DNA of 64,000 bases from Scenedesmus sp. ARA3 (lineage: Eukaryota > Chlorophyta > Chlorophyceae > Sphaeropleales > Scenedesmaceae), in NCBI GenBank assembly GCA_004335835.1, contig RWJK01001027.1, positions 20,827 through 84,826 on the forward strand, written 5' to 3'. Under the pieces are notes generated by a model. The model made no database searches and was not told the DNA's origin. It worked only from the letters and a program-made list of their open reading frames with translations. Every line of letters begins with the position of its first letter. The first letter of the stretch is position 1. The translations under genes were made by a program, and so were the position numbers. Positions 37,045 to 48,834 of this stretch are shown here, piece after piece.

Positions 37045-37906
37045 CAGCACCCTGGGCTCCATGTCTTCATCGTGGAGGCGGAATAACAATTCTCACGTAT
37101 ACCTGCTGTCACAGTGGTGGCTAAGAGGTGTCTTCGATGTCTTGTGTTGTGTTGTGTCACCCTGCTGCATGCCTGCACGTGTTGGACAGGCCGTGATCAG
37201 CACCATCTTGTAGCTGCTACAGTGCCGACTGCGCCTTTTCAGAACACGATGGCTGCAGTCCAACTAGAATAATACGGCCAGTTTGTGCAAGGGATTACCA
37301 TTGCTGTGCCAGCATCTACATACTCCTTGGCACACCTTACACCACGTACGTCATCACACAGACTTGCTCACTTGCACATGCAGCTCACGGCACCTTGGAT
37401 CACATGGCCCGCAACACATGTTCCAGTGCTGCTTGCCTCACTGCAGCTCCAGCGCCACAACTGCACTGTCTGCGCTTGGCAAGCATGCTGAGCGCGGCAG
37501 CAACTTGCTGCCTTTGAAAGGCCAAGCATCCCAAACCCGCCAACAGACGTCGCGTCCCCAGCGCTGCTAGAAGCTGCAGCTTGCTTGGCGGTGGCTGTGC
37601 GTTCACAGGTCATGGGACCCTGCTCCAATCACCATAGAGCAGTCAGCAGCCTTCTGATTCTACTACACTAGGCTTTTGCAGTTCTCTACCTCTGCGCTAA
37701 CCATGGCCTGCCGCTGTTTCCAGTGCTCCCTTGCTGTCACAATACAGCAGTGCCGAACCCAGCACCACATGTTGCAGTGTGCTGCTAGCGCTGCATCAGC
37801 CTGCCACCTCCACAACTGTGCGACACAAAACAATTCATCACTTTTCGGCTCAGTCTTGACCTGCTGAGCTGCCGCGACGCATATCTGTGCCACATCAATC
37901 CACACT
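37045..37906. other. convergent intergenic region, no gene seen
   Basis: Between the 3' ends of the Cys-cluster gene and the GH3 gene. TTACA at 37337-37341 (TGTAA on the minus strand) may be the GH3 poly(A) signal. Confidence 0.4.
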
Positions 37907-39444
37907 TCAGTAAGGCAGTGTCACCTCAGCACTCAAGCTGGCTGACGGCATACTTCCCACCTGTCCCCCAGTTCCCGCCGCGCCCTCGAAACTTCCCACA
38001 GTGAACTTCCAGGGGCCCAGGTGCAGCGCATTCACGCCATCAGAGGGTCTCGGCATGACAAAGTCAGACTGGCTGAGCAGCATTTCGAGTGTTTCTGACG
38101 CCCCTGGCTCCAGCAGTTTGGTGCGCTTGAAGGCGCGCAGCGACTGCAGCGGATAGCCGTCCTTGCCCTGCAAGGCAGAGAAGGCAGTTGTTGTTGAAAC
38201 AGCGTGCCGGCAGGTGTTGTAGAAGCAGCATTTCACGCGTTGCGGACTGCTAGAGTGCGGCTGCAATGCATGTCCACCATCTGGAGCATATGCAGCTGGC
38301 AGTGCCGTACCCACATCTACTTGGGCAACGCTGGATTAAACAACAAATAAACAGCCACGCGCAACCTCGTCTGCACACTCACCCGTGCCAGCTCATGTGA
38401 CAGGAACAGCAGTGGTCTGACTGCAACCAACACCCACGTAATGCTGGCAAGCACATCATGAGTGAGTCACTCAAAAGCACAGGCACCCTCTCCTGCACAC
38501 TCACCCGCGCCAGCTCGTGTGAGAGGAACAGCGGCACGGAGTGCTCCCCCGCAGCGCTGCCGCTGTTAGTAACAGTCACTCTGAAGCAGAAGGCCGGCTC
38601 CGTGCCCACGTTGACACAGCCGTTTTCTTCGTTTTTGAGCAGCGCCAGGTCGCTGTAGGCAAAGCTGCTGTAGGAGAGGCCATAGCCAAAGGGGTATAGC
38701 ACAAAGGAGGGATCCGACACAAACCTGCACAGCACGTGGCGGCAGCAGCAGCAGCAGCAGCATCACCAAGCAGCAGTACTGTCAGCAGGTGTGTAGGAGA
38801 GGCCGTAGCCAAAGGGTTACAGCACAAAGGATTGCGCCGACACAGACATGTGCAAAAAGGTGTTTGATAAGGAGTGCAGCAGCAGCGCAGCCATCAATCC
38901 CGCGGTGGCCTACTTGCGCAGTGTTTGGCTCTCTGAAACCTCCGGTGGACTTGTATGCGCATCAGGAGCCAACGCACTGGGAAGCAGTTCGCATTGTGGT
39001 GTTCATGTTTGCGCATAAGCAAGATGCCAAAGTATCAGCAGTAGCAGCAAGCAGCACCGCTGAAATCACGTGTAGCTCCTGCCCGGGTGGCCGCTGGCGG
39101 CGTCTGGGCGCATGCGCAGGTCCAGGGGCGACACAACGATTATGCCGTCTGCTGTGAGGACGCTGTGTGGCTCACAGCAGACGGGACTTCAGCAGGCTTT
39201 GATCATGCAATGATAATCGATGGTACTGATAACAGCAGCAGCTCACCTGTAGCTCCTGCCCGGGTGGCCGCTGGCCGCGTCTGGGCGCATGCGCAGGTCC
39301 AGAAGGGACACACTATCATGCAGTTTGCAGTACGGTCTTTGTGTATGCTGACAACACACGGCACCAGCAGCAGCATCGCCGCCAGCTGCATCAACAATGA
39401 CGCCAGCAGGCCTTGATCATGCAATGCTCAGTGATTGCAGTAGA

Positions 39445-39477
<33 letters not shown>

Positions 39478-42400
39478 TCACCTGTAGCTCCTGCCCGGGT
39501 GGCCGCTGGCCGCGTCTGGCCGCATGCGCAGGTCCAGCGGCGACACGCGGTAGGTGTAGTTGGAGTGGTGCCAGGTGATGGGCAGGCGGCCTGATGGGCT
39601 CACGCGGCCAAACAGCACGTCAGCAATGCCGCGGCCGCCCTCCTGCAGTTACAGAGAGATGCGGTTTTGCAGAACAACGGAACACACGAGGTTATAGACC
39701 AACACACAGCCAACTTGTGTGTTGAAAAGAGATGAAAATTTCATGCTGCAGGCGTGGGGCGAGCAACCTGCAGGAGCCTGCACAACACACATATGTACAA
39801 GTGGCTGTTGGAGTGGTGCCAGGTGATGGGCAGGCGGCCTGACGGGCTCACACGGCCAAACAGCACGTCAGCCATGCCGCGCCCGCCGTCCTGCAAATGA
39901 TATCAGATTATGTAGGATCATGCAGGACAACAGTACAGAGCATAAGAGATGGGCAGTAGCACAGGGGGTGCAGTTGGAGTGGTGCCAGGTGATGGGCAGG
40001 CGGCCTGATGGGCTCACACGGCCAAACAGCACGTCAGCGATGCCGCGCCCGCCCTCCTGCAGGGACGCAGCGTGGACAAGGCTGAAGGTGAGATGCAGTG
40101 CAGGTGAACATGCATGCATGCCCCACAGTGCAAAGACACCTCTAAGAGCGTGCACACTATGCAGGCATTTGCATTGGCAACTGCTCAAACCACCACAAAG
40201 CGGTAGTGCATGCCAGGGCATGAACTGTGTACACTCCTGCCAGCCGCCCACCTGGCCAGGGAAGCCTGCAGCCATCATGGCAGACACAGCCGGCATGCGG
40301 TCGATCCAGCCCACATCAAGCCTGCCACCATTGAACAGCACCACAGCCACCGGCAAGCCGGTTGCACATACAAAAATCACATACATGACATCGCAAAGAG
40401 CATGCTATTACGCACAGCAGCCGGTACAAACACGACAGCCGTCGGCAATAACGCTGCACAGTCCTGCCGCCTTCTCACCTGGCCAGGGAAGCCTGCAGCC
40501 ATCATGGCAGACACCGCCGGCATGCGGTCAATCCAGCCCACATCTAAGCCGCCACCATTAAAAAGCACCACAGCCACAGGCAGGCCAGGAGCACGGCGCG
40601 CCAGCGCTCGCACAAGGTCTGCCTGCCGGCCCGGAAGGTCTAGGTTGTTGCGGTCGAGTCCTTCGCCTTCGTGTGCGGGGCGCAGCGAGCCGTCCGCGGA
40701 CTTCTCGTTTTCGATCATGCTGCTGCCGATGACGACGATTGCTGCATCGGCGCCGTTGCACGCCTGCAGAAGCCACACAAGAGATGCAGTTGAATGTGAA
40801 TTGGCAAACCCAGGCCACGATGGCACGATTGGCGTGCAGAGAGACAACATGTTGTGCAGCATGTAGCGATGAAGCAAGTGAGCGGGTGGTCGGTTGCTCA
40901 CCTTCAGTGCCGTCTCCAGGGGCCAGTCGTAGTGGATCTGCCCCATCAGGTCCATGCCCTGCGCATACTCCACCTTCACGCCAGAGCCCGCTGCAGCACA
41001 GAGAGATGTGGCAAGCAGAGATAATGTTGCGTCAGGGCATTTGTACAAAGTGATCACCACACCTACCACATGCCCTGAACATACTCCACCTTGACGCCGG
41101 AGTCCGCTGCAATGCAGCAACACAAGCAGGCAGAAGAAATGCAACAGGAGAAAGCGGGAGCAGCAGGTTTACTGACACAGTCAGATAATGGGACAGGGTG
41201 CATACTCCACATTTGCGTCGGAGCCCGCTGCAGCAGCACCACAGCAGGATCAGGAGGGATGCCATGGCAGGCAGCAGACCAGAGACCAGCAAGGAGAAAG
41301 AAAATAGGTGTAAGCCGATGTTGCAGCACAAGCAGAGCTTTACGCCATGCCCTGCATTTGGACATGACAAGGTGGCCGTGTGCAGGCACAGCACACAGGC
41401 TGCAGTTACATGCAGGGCAGACAGCACACAACAGCGTATCACTTACCCTTCCGCGGCAAAGTTACCGTGATAGTTGCCCATCATGTGCTCCGCCGCTGTC
41501 GGCCAGGGGCCCCACACACCATTGGTGCTTGACGCTTGCGCAAGCACAGCACCACGATAGTGCCTCATGCACAGGTCAGCGATGAAATAACAAACTAAAC
41601 CATCAAAACAACCAACCTCAACAGCACTCACCCAGCTCCTCCTGGATGCCCTGCAGCGGTGTGGCTGCAATGTCGGCATCAATCTTGCCGTAATAGCTGG
41701 CCATCATGTGCAGTGCGCTGTTGGCCAGCGGCCCCACACAACATGTTTGCTTCAAGCATGCACAAGCGAAGCGCCAAGACCGCATCCTTTGCAGAGCGCA
41801 GCAATTGTAGCCACCTGACTTTGATAATTAAAACAACGAGCGCGCACTTGCTTATTCAACAGCACTCACCCAGCTCTTCTTGAATGCCCTGCAGCGGCGT
41901 TGCTGCGATGTCCGCATCAAAGTTGCCGTAGTAGTTGCCCATCATGTGCTCAGCCGAGTTAGCCAGGGGCCCCAGCACGCACAGCTTCTTGAGGGAGGCC
42001 TTGTCCAGAGGCAGCAGCGGCTTGTCGGCGCCTGCGGGGGCCTTGTTCTTCAGCAGCACGATGCCTGCAGGTTGCATGTGACACAGAGTGCTTATTCAGG
42101 CAAATGCATGGCCGCATTCTTATGTTGCTGTGAAAAAACGTTGCGCTTGAGCAGCACGATGCCTGCGGGGTGCATGGGAAAGAAAGTGAACTTGAAAGCA
42201 TGAGCATGGCAGCACGCACAGCTTCTTGAGGGAGGCCTTGTCCAGAGGCAGCAGCGGCTGGTCGGCGCCTGCGGGGGCCTTGTTCTTCAGCAGCACAATG
42301 CCTGCAAGTTGCATGGGACAGACAGTGAGCTGCAAGCTCATGGAACAAACATGCATTTGGCGGGGCCTTGTTCAAGAGCAGCACAATGATTGCGATGAAA

Positions 42401-45400
42401 AACCAGACAGAAACAGTAGCACCAAACAACAGGAAGCAGCAGCATTACTGTGGTGTCGAATGTCACATACACACAGAAGCTGTGTGCATATTCAGAAAGC
42501 GCACAGCCGCAACCAGGTCAAGCATGTCACTGTGCAGCAGCGGGTGCTTGACGGAGACGGTTCATCAACCTGGCTCATGGGCGGAGGAGTGTGCCCTGCG
42601 TCTGCACACAATCTGACCCGTGCCCGCTCACCCTTCTGCACCACGCTGCGTGCTAGCAGCCTGCTCATGCGGCCATTCACGGTGCTCAGTGGCAGCTCAC
42701 GCCAGGGGTTGGCCTGGGGCGCGTCAAACTGGCCCGTGGCGAAGCGCACTGCTAGCGTGCGGTTGACAGCTGCATCAATGTCTGCTAAGGAGAGCAGCCC
42801 GGCCTCGATTGCGGGCTTGAGCTGCGTACGGCAAACAGTGCAGCACAGTGTATGACAGGGTTAGTTGCCAGCACGTGGTTGACGGCTGCATCGATGTCTT
42901 CTGGTGAGAGCAGCCCGGCCTCAATCGCGGGCTTGAGCTGCGGCGCAGCAAGAAACGAAAGAAAGACAGAGCAGCACAGGTAAGAGCAGTGCAGAATGGT
43001 GTTGAAGCACAGCATATATGGCATGTGGCGGGTATTGCCAGCAAATCATTGAGGTTGCTGGCGGTTTGGTGTGGAGCGAAGCATGAGGGAGTGTGACACT
43101 GCGTCATGGTGCAAAATGCTCCAGCTGAGCATTGTCTAGCTGTGTGCAGCTGGTGACTCATGCAGCAGCTCTAGCACGAATGCAGTACATGTGCAAGTGC
43201 ACCAGCTATGACCAGCGCCGGCTGCGCCAGCAGCAACAGCAAAGTCTGACTGAGTCACTGCCTGCAAGCATTGTCCCCATGCCACACACGAGTCAACGGC
43301 AGCCGCCGCCCACCTGATCTGCCTTGTCACAGAAGAGGTCCACACCGGCCTTGACAGCAGCAGCGGACGCGTCACGCATGCTGGGGTAGGCCTCGTGGCC
43401 CCACTCCAGCGCTTGAATGGCATTGCTGTTGTTGTGGATGCAGCAGCAGCAGCAGGACAAGCAGCAGTCAGTCATCACCCCCTCCACATGGCAAAGGTCA
43501 AGGCAAAAAGCCCAACAAGCCGCAGCTCAGCACTTGCACCACTGTCATGTGTTGATATGGCTGGATGTGCATTGATGTGGGTCTTGATAGATATGGAAAC
43601 ACAGACATCAAGCGTGGTGCTGTGCTGCCGCATTAGTCCAACCACACAGCCGTCGAAGGCCATGTTGCCACACAGCAGCCACAATGCGGTTACAGCAGCT
43701 AAACATGCAAACCATCTCAAGGCACGTGGGCCAATAGGCTGAAAAACACCAGCAAAGCAGCAGCCTCACCAGTCTGACACCACGTAGCCGTCAAAGCCCA
43801 TGTTGCCTCGCAGCAGCAGCCAATGGTGGCTGCAGTACTTTTGCTGATACAAAGTGCACTGCAGTTCCCACAGTCCTCTACTGCCTAGAGCAGTCATCGC
43901 CAACAGCCCCACAGACGGACAGCGAGCCCAGTGAGACCCTAGCATCGCCTATGAACTACCGTTGTGTATTAAACTTGGGTAGAGGCACAGAGGAACATGA
44001 CAACGCTGTGCAAGCCTCACCAGTCTGACACCACGTAGCCGTCAAAGCCCATGTTGCCCCGCAGCAGCTTCTGCAGCAGCGGCGCGCTGGCGCAGCTTGC
44101 CGTGCCATTGACTGCGTTGTAGGCGCACATGATGCCACGCGCACCCGCACCCTGCAGAGGAGAGTCACATACATGAAAACCGTTGCTGGTGCAAAACGGC
44201 ACATGCCAGGTCAAACTGCCACAAGTGTGATAAGAGATTGTGTGCCTAGAGTGCGTAGAGCCCTGCAGGCCAGCCATATTTGCATATCGCATAAAATGCC
44301 AGAACAACATCAACTGCGTGCAGAAACTGTGCAGTACAGCTTGTGTGTTGCGCCAAGTTTGCTATGCAATGTTCCAGCACAGCCACACCTGCAGCTGTCA
44401 TGCACACTGTTTGTCAAGCAGCTGCAGCTATGTCTGGCAGCTGCCGTTGCTGCTGCTGCTGCTGCTGTGTCGCACCTGCACGCAGGCCCTGAATGGAGGC
44501 AGGTCGGTGTCTGTCAGGTCCTGCGGGCTGATGTCGATGTTGTGTGAGTACCTGTAGCAAAAGCAGCAGCAACAATACACATGAGGACAGACGGCGCTTG
44601 ATTCAGCTGCAAGGGTGAACTGCGTTGCCATCCAGCTGCTGCGCTGATCTAATCAATGTGCAGTGAACGGCAGCACTCATCCAACCAGTGCGTTCCTGAA
44701 AGCAACTGCTTGCAGCAGCCGCCATGACCATGTAATCTACCAGCACTAGCTGGGTCACTGCTGCCGATCACGCTGTGCTGCTCACTGCACTGCCGGCTGC
44801 AATGCGCCTGCTACATTGGGCCAGCAGCGCGCACCTGCTGTGGCCCTCCGCTCCCTCCAGCCCATAGCCCAGGAAGTGCTTGCAGGTGGCCACAACCTGA
44901 CACAATATTGCGCAGCGCAGCAGCAGTAGCATGCATCAGCTCCAGTGTCTGCCTATGGCCCCAGCAAGCATTATAGTGTGGGTGCAGCCATCTGTTTGTT
45001 GCTTTGTGTGGCTGTAAACCCCTTGCTGCTTGAGTCGAATGCCAGCCAGCCAGCCTGCCAACCCAAATACCAACTAGCAGGCAGGCTTGCCGCCCTGCAG
45101 GCTACCCAGTTACACAACAACTGCAGAGTATCAACACCTTCAAACATCCAAAACACAGGCCAGCCTACCCCCACGCACCTTCTTATAGTCGGGGTCGCTG
45201 CCCTGCAGCCCCTGCACCACGCGCAGCGCCATGCGGCTGGTGAGCACGGGGTCCTCCCCGAAGGTCTCACTGCCGCGGCCCCAGCGAGGGTCCTTGAAGA
45301 TGTTCACGTGCGGCGTCCAGCACACCAGGCCCCTGCACAGCAGCGACAATTATGCATGCAGCGGTTTTAGCAGCGGTTTCAGTGTTAGTGTTGGCGGGTC

Positions 45401-46894
45401 CTTGAATATGTTCACCCGAGGCATCCAGCACACCAAGCCCCTGCAGTGCAGCACACCGGGAATCAGTGCATTGGGTTAGGTTAGGCTTGAGGTGCACATG
45501 CGGCCCCAGCGAGGGTGCTTGAAGATGTTCACATGCGGCGTCCAGCACACCAGGCCCCTGCAGTGGTGCAGCACGTGTTGTTTATCAGGTGTTTCTATGA
45601 ACTACATGAGCTGGACCCTGCTGGCAGTGCATGGCTCGGGAGCGGGAGCTGGAGCTGCGCTGCATTGCAGCTGCCTTCAGCTGTGCTGCGGCATATAATA
45701 GCTGTGTAGGGATGCACTGGGGTTGCGTAGCCATTGCAGCTGCAACTGCTGTTGCTGGTTGGGCTGCTTCTTGAGGGCAGCTCACGTACGTCAGCTGCTA
45801 ATGTCTGCGTAGCTGCTGCTGCTGCTGCTGGTGGTGTTGTTTGTTTGTACTCACTTCCTGTTGCCTGACTTTGCAAACTCTGCGTTGTCCTTTGCCCGCA
45901 GCTCATCAGAGATGGCGTTGAACACCTGCATAGGGTGACATAAGACGGGCATTGGAGGAGTTCTCAATCCTGGAGCATGCAGACAAGCATCCCGAGCCCC
46001 CATCCAGTTGGTGATGCGTAAGCAATGCTGGAATTGCGTCACCCTATGTCGGTGCAGCAGCTGGTCAGGTCCTTGAGATATAGCTGGTATGACACACAAA
46101 CACTAACACTAACAGAAGAGCATGCCACGAGCAGCTGCAGCGCAGCAGCTAGCTTAACTACACTGCAGGCAGCCAGCAACACAGCATGCAGGGTCTGTTG
46201 CTTGTGTTGTTAGCTACTGCTCCACACCTGCCAGGCCAGTGCGTCATCAAAGCTGCTGGCCAGCAGCAGCGGCTGAGGGAAGATGGTCGGCACGGCACCA
46301 GCGCCACGCTCCTGGTGGCCGTGCAGGCACTCTGCCGACACATGCAGACACAGGCAAAACGATAAGCAGGTTAATGCATAGGCAAACATGGCACCGCTGC
46401 CACGCTCCTGGTGGCCGTGCAGGCACTTTGCAACACCGCACAGTACCACACAAACACGGAAACGCAATGAGCATACACGTTCAAGGTCCAGCAAATCGTC
46501 AGGTGGCAGCGCTGGTTCAACAGACAGACACACGCTCCTGGTGGCCGTGCAGGCACTCTGGCGGCACATGCAGCCACACCAAAGCGCAAAATGAAACACC
46601 GTTGCAAGCGCGGGCGGTCAGGCAGACTGTGAGATGGAAAAGCTGCTTCAATGGCTTGAAGATCAGTCCACGCTGCGCCGTGCAGTTGCTGGAAGCGGCG
46701 GTGCACCATGAAGCATCAGCTGCAGCTCAACCCAGCAGCATGGCACGCTGCAAGGAACTAGAACTCCTTGAATCGTGCCGGCTCGGCACAGCCTACATGC
46801 CAGATGGTGTGCACGCAATGCGTGGCTACGAGAGGTGGCCTACACAATCCTGTGTGTGTCAGCTGCCAGCGGAGCCAGCTAGATAACGTGTGCA

Positions 46895-46933
<39 letters not shown>

Positions 46934-47537
46934 CCACCTGTCCAGAACTGGTAGCCTCCAACCCCCAGCCGCTCCACCGGCTGCTGGTAGTTGTTCATCA
47001 GTGACAGCTTCTCCTCTGTAGTAAGGCTGCCAACCAGGTCAGCTAGCCTGTCATTCAGTGGCAGCTGCTGGTCTCGCCAGGCTGGCTGCTGCTGCTGCTG
47101 CTGCTGCTCCTGCTGCTGCTGCTGAGAGGCCTCTAGAGCCCCCACGCCACGCATCCGCAGTGATGATGCCCCTGCTGGTGGGCGCTGCTGCTGCTGCTGC
47201 TGCTGCTGCTTGAGTGGTGCGGCTACCTGGGTCTGTCCTGCAGAGGCTGCTGCCCCTGCTGCTGCAGCTGGTCCTGCTTGCTGCTTCGCCAGCTTAATGC
47301 CCGTTACTGTTGCTACACCTGGTTTGGCGTGCCCTGGCTTTGAAGCTGCTGCACGAAGAAGCACACGCAAACATGTGAGCATGTACAGTACTGCTGCTGC
47401 TGCCACGTGGGTGCATGATACCCTGCTTCCGTACCTTTTGCTTCATTTAAATTGCCCAGCATAGTAACGACCAAAAGCAATATACAGCAGCACGCCTGCG
47501 GTGCGGTGCAGGCAGCACCCCGCCCCCGCACTGCCAT
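37907..47537 (-). CDS. secreted family GH3 glycosidase (beta-xylosidase-like), 874 aa
   Basis: Sixteen exons: 47537-47435, 47348-46938, 46331-46228, 45925-45855, 45332-45179, 44896-44835, 44551-44476, 44151-44021, 43425-43314, 42821-42632, 42064-41870, 40990-40902, 40763-40479, 39642-39482, 38724-38505, 38167-37907. All phases agree, giving 874 aa. Residues 1-33 are a signal peptide. A Gln-rich linker precedes the catalytic part. GH3 signatures: [35 protein letters not shown] (Lys287-His288), [10 protein letters not shown], and GYVVSDC with predicted nucleophile Asp370. SDC, not SDW, is typical of plant/fungal beta-xylosidases. The second domain ([14 protein letters not shown]) and a fibronectin-III-like end (YPFGYGLSY) follow. 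Hydrolyses non-reducing xylosyl or glucosyl ends; exact substrate unknown. Partial exon copies occur in ten of its introns. Confidence 0.93.
38383..38845 (-). repeat. copies of both ends of GH3 exon 15
   Basis: A donor-side copy (38383-38420) repeats [11 protein letters not shown] plus GTGAG. An acceptor-side copy (38790-38845) repeats [16 protein letters not shown] in the intron upstream. Confidence 0.9.
39068..39305 (-). repeat. two copies of the GH3 exon 14 end
   Basis: 39068-39130 and 39247-39300 repeat LRMRPD...[12 protein letters not shown] codons and the donor after CTACAG; the first has a changed donor (CACGTGTAG on the plus strand). Confidence 0.9.
39798..40062 (-). repeat. two copies of the GH3 exon 14 start
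   Basis: 39798-39894 and 39965-40062 repeat (E/D)GGRG(I/M)[11 protein letters not shown]...WHHSN behind intact GCAG acceptors. Confidence 0.95.
40250..40360 (-). repeat. copy of the GH3 exon 13 end
   Basis: About 110 bases repeat [11 protein letters not shown](R)LDVGWIDR...AAGFPGQ with the donor GTGGG. Confidence 0.95.
41053..41240 (-). repeat. two copies of the GH3 exon 12 start
   Basis: 41053-41105 encodes [11 protein letters not shown] and then a stop. 41200-41235 encodes [10 protein letters not shown]. Both follow GCAG acceptors. Confidence 0.9.
41450..41745 (-). repeat. two copies of the GH3 exon 11 end
   Basis: 41632-41745 repeats [20 protein letters not shown]...QEELG with the donor. 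41450-41520 keeps GPLA...[10 protein letters not shown] and a GTAAGT donor at a different point. Confidence 0.95.
42130..42390 (-). repeat. three copies of the GH3 exon 11 start
   Basis: 42130-42172 (short), 42212-42304 (about 90 bases, [20 protein letters not shown]...) and 42357-42390 (short, acceptor changed) precede the real exon at 42064. Confidence 0.92.
42845..42943 (-). repeat. copy of the GH3 exon 10 start
   Basis: Repeats [20 protein letters not shown] behind an intact CCGCAG acceptor, then diverges. Confidence 0.95.
43625..43825 (-). repeat. two copies of the GH3 exon 8 end
   Basis: 43770-43825 repeats [15 protein letters not shown] with an intact donor. 43625-43680 is more decayed ([14 protein letters not shown]), donor lost. 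These copies carry the catalytic Asp codon. Confidence 0.95.
45395..45560 (-). repeat. two copies of the GH3 exon 5 start
   Basis: 45395-45441 ([15 protein letters not shown]) and 45497-45559 ([18 protein letters not shown]) behind CTGCAG acceptors. Confidence 0.95.
46385..46572 (-). repeat. two copies of the GH3 exon 3 start
   Basis: 46385-46437 and 46525-46572 repeat (E)CLHGHQERG, the second behind an intact CCAG acceptor. Confidence 0.93.
46894..46932 (+). repeat. (CTG)n tract
   Basis: About 13 CTG units a few bases inside GH3 intron 2, read as CAG on the coding strand. Confidence 0.9.
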
Positions 47538-48130
47538 CTACTGCCGATTGCCGAGAAACCAGCCACGTACTACAGCTCCACCAATTATGTCTTTTTTTGT
47601 ACTAAAAAGACGCGAAGATGATTAATGGCTGCCCTGCTGCCCCGGTTGCAGCGTAATAATCGGTTTTCTGTACTTCCGATAAAACAAATCGCAGACACAC
47701 AGCTGAGACGCCCACGACATATCTATAATTATGTTTAGTAACCTTGTGTGGGCTTCAGGGTATTTTGAGTTGACCTTGGCATTCGAGCAGTCATTGACGC
47801 TTGGAGGGCGGGAACGAGTCAGCTGTATCACTAGGTCGCGCAGGACCGAGATTACGCATGAACAATCAACAATATACCTCCAAGCATGCATTTGCTGGCA
47901 TTCGGGCTTGCAGTGCTTGTGGTCCCGCCGTTTGTATCTGCATGCAGCATGCCTTGGTAACCCTTGCGCAAATGCATACAAGCCTGTAGCCCATCTGCCA
48001 GGATTGATGCCAGCAGTTTAGACGGGCGCACTACTGGCCAAACCGCACTGTAATGAACTGCCTCAGCTGCAGCAACTCCTACCACACCATGCACAGGCAA
48101 GCAGTCGCTGCCGCAGCTACGGTAGCAGCT
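47538..48130. promoter_or_regulatory. GH3 upstream region
   Basis: The GH3 promoter should lie here. A hairpin GTCTTTTT / AAAAAGAC occurs near 47589-47612. No gene seen. Confidence 0.35.
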
Positions 48131-48164
48131 ATGGTTGGCGATCATCAAGTGTAGCAGCGCCCGC

Positions 48165-48770
48165 CTCACTTGCCACAGGTGCGTGAGGGGCCCTCCTCTC
48201 AGTCTGAAACAGCCAGTCCGTCACCAAACGAGTGAGCGGTGGTTGTCGTCCACGTGATTGCACCTTGTTATATGCACGGGCAGCGTGTTCAAGCGCACGC
48301 CTCACTTGCCACATGTGCGTGAGTGGCCCTCCTTCCAGTCAGCCACCTGGCAGGCCTTGCTGTCCAACACGGTGCAACGGCGACAGCGGGCCTCAAATGA
48401 GGGCAGCGCTGCTGCTGATGGCCCCAAGCGCGGTAGCGTACACTGCTAGCATAAGCGGCATATGCTCAGCACAATGGTGCACTGCTCACAACAGCCATCC
48501 TCACACCACAGACGCACAGGAGACAGTGGCTGCCAAATCCACCAATGGATGCGCACAGGGCCCTGCAGCTCACGTGCCACAGGTGCGTGAGTGCCCCTCC
48601 TTTCAGTCTGACAACAGCCAGCCCATCACTAAACCAGCAAAAAAACGGTGGTTGTTGTGCACGTGTTTGCACCTTGTTGTATGCACTGGCAGCGCTGCTT
48701 ACTTGCCGCATGTGCGTGCGTGGCCCTCCTTCCAGTCTGACAACAGCCAGTCTGTCACAAACGAGTAAAA
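48165..48770 (-). repeat. four decayed copies of the MYND gene's last coding bases
   Basis: Blocks near 48166-48215, 48302-48362, 48568-48615 and 48702-48760 repeat DWKEGHSRTCGK-stop-like sequence with substitutions, beyond the true stop at 48835. Between some of them a shared GTTGTTGTGCACGTG...TTGCACCTTGTTATATGCA unit recurs. Spacing 130-270 bases. Confidence 0.9.
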
Positions 48771-48834
48771 AGCGGGGGTTGTCGTGCACGTGATTGCACA
48801 TTGTTATATGCATGGACAGCGCTGCAGCAGAAAG

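Noticed and set aside
41450..42390. Alternative full-length GH3 exons
   Set aside because: None has both a start and an end homologous to exon 11; each is anchored at one junction only.
45470..45482. GGGTTAGGTTAGG telomere trace
   Set aside because: Two units only, inside a GH3 intron; chance or irrelevant.
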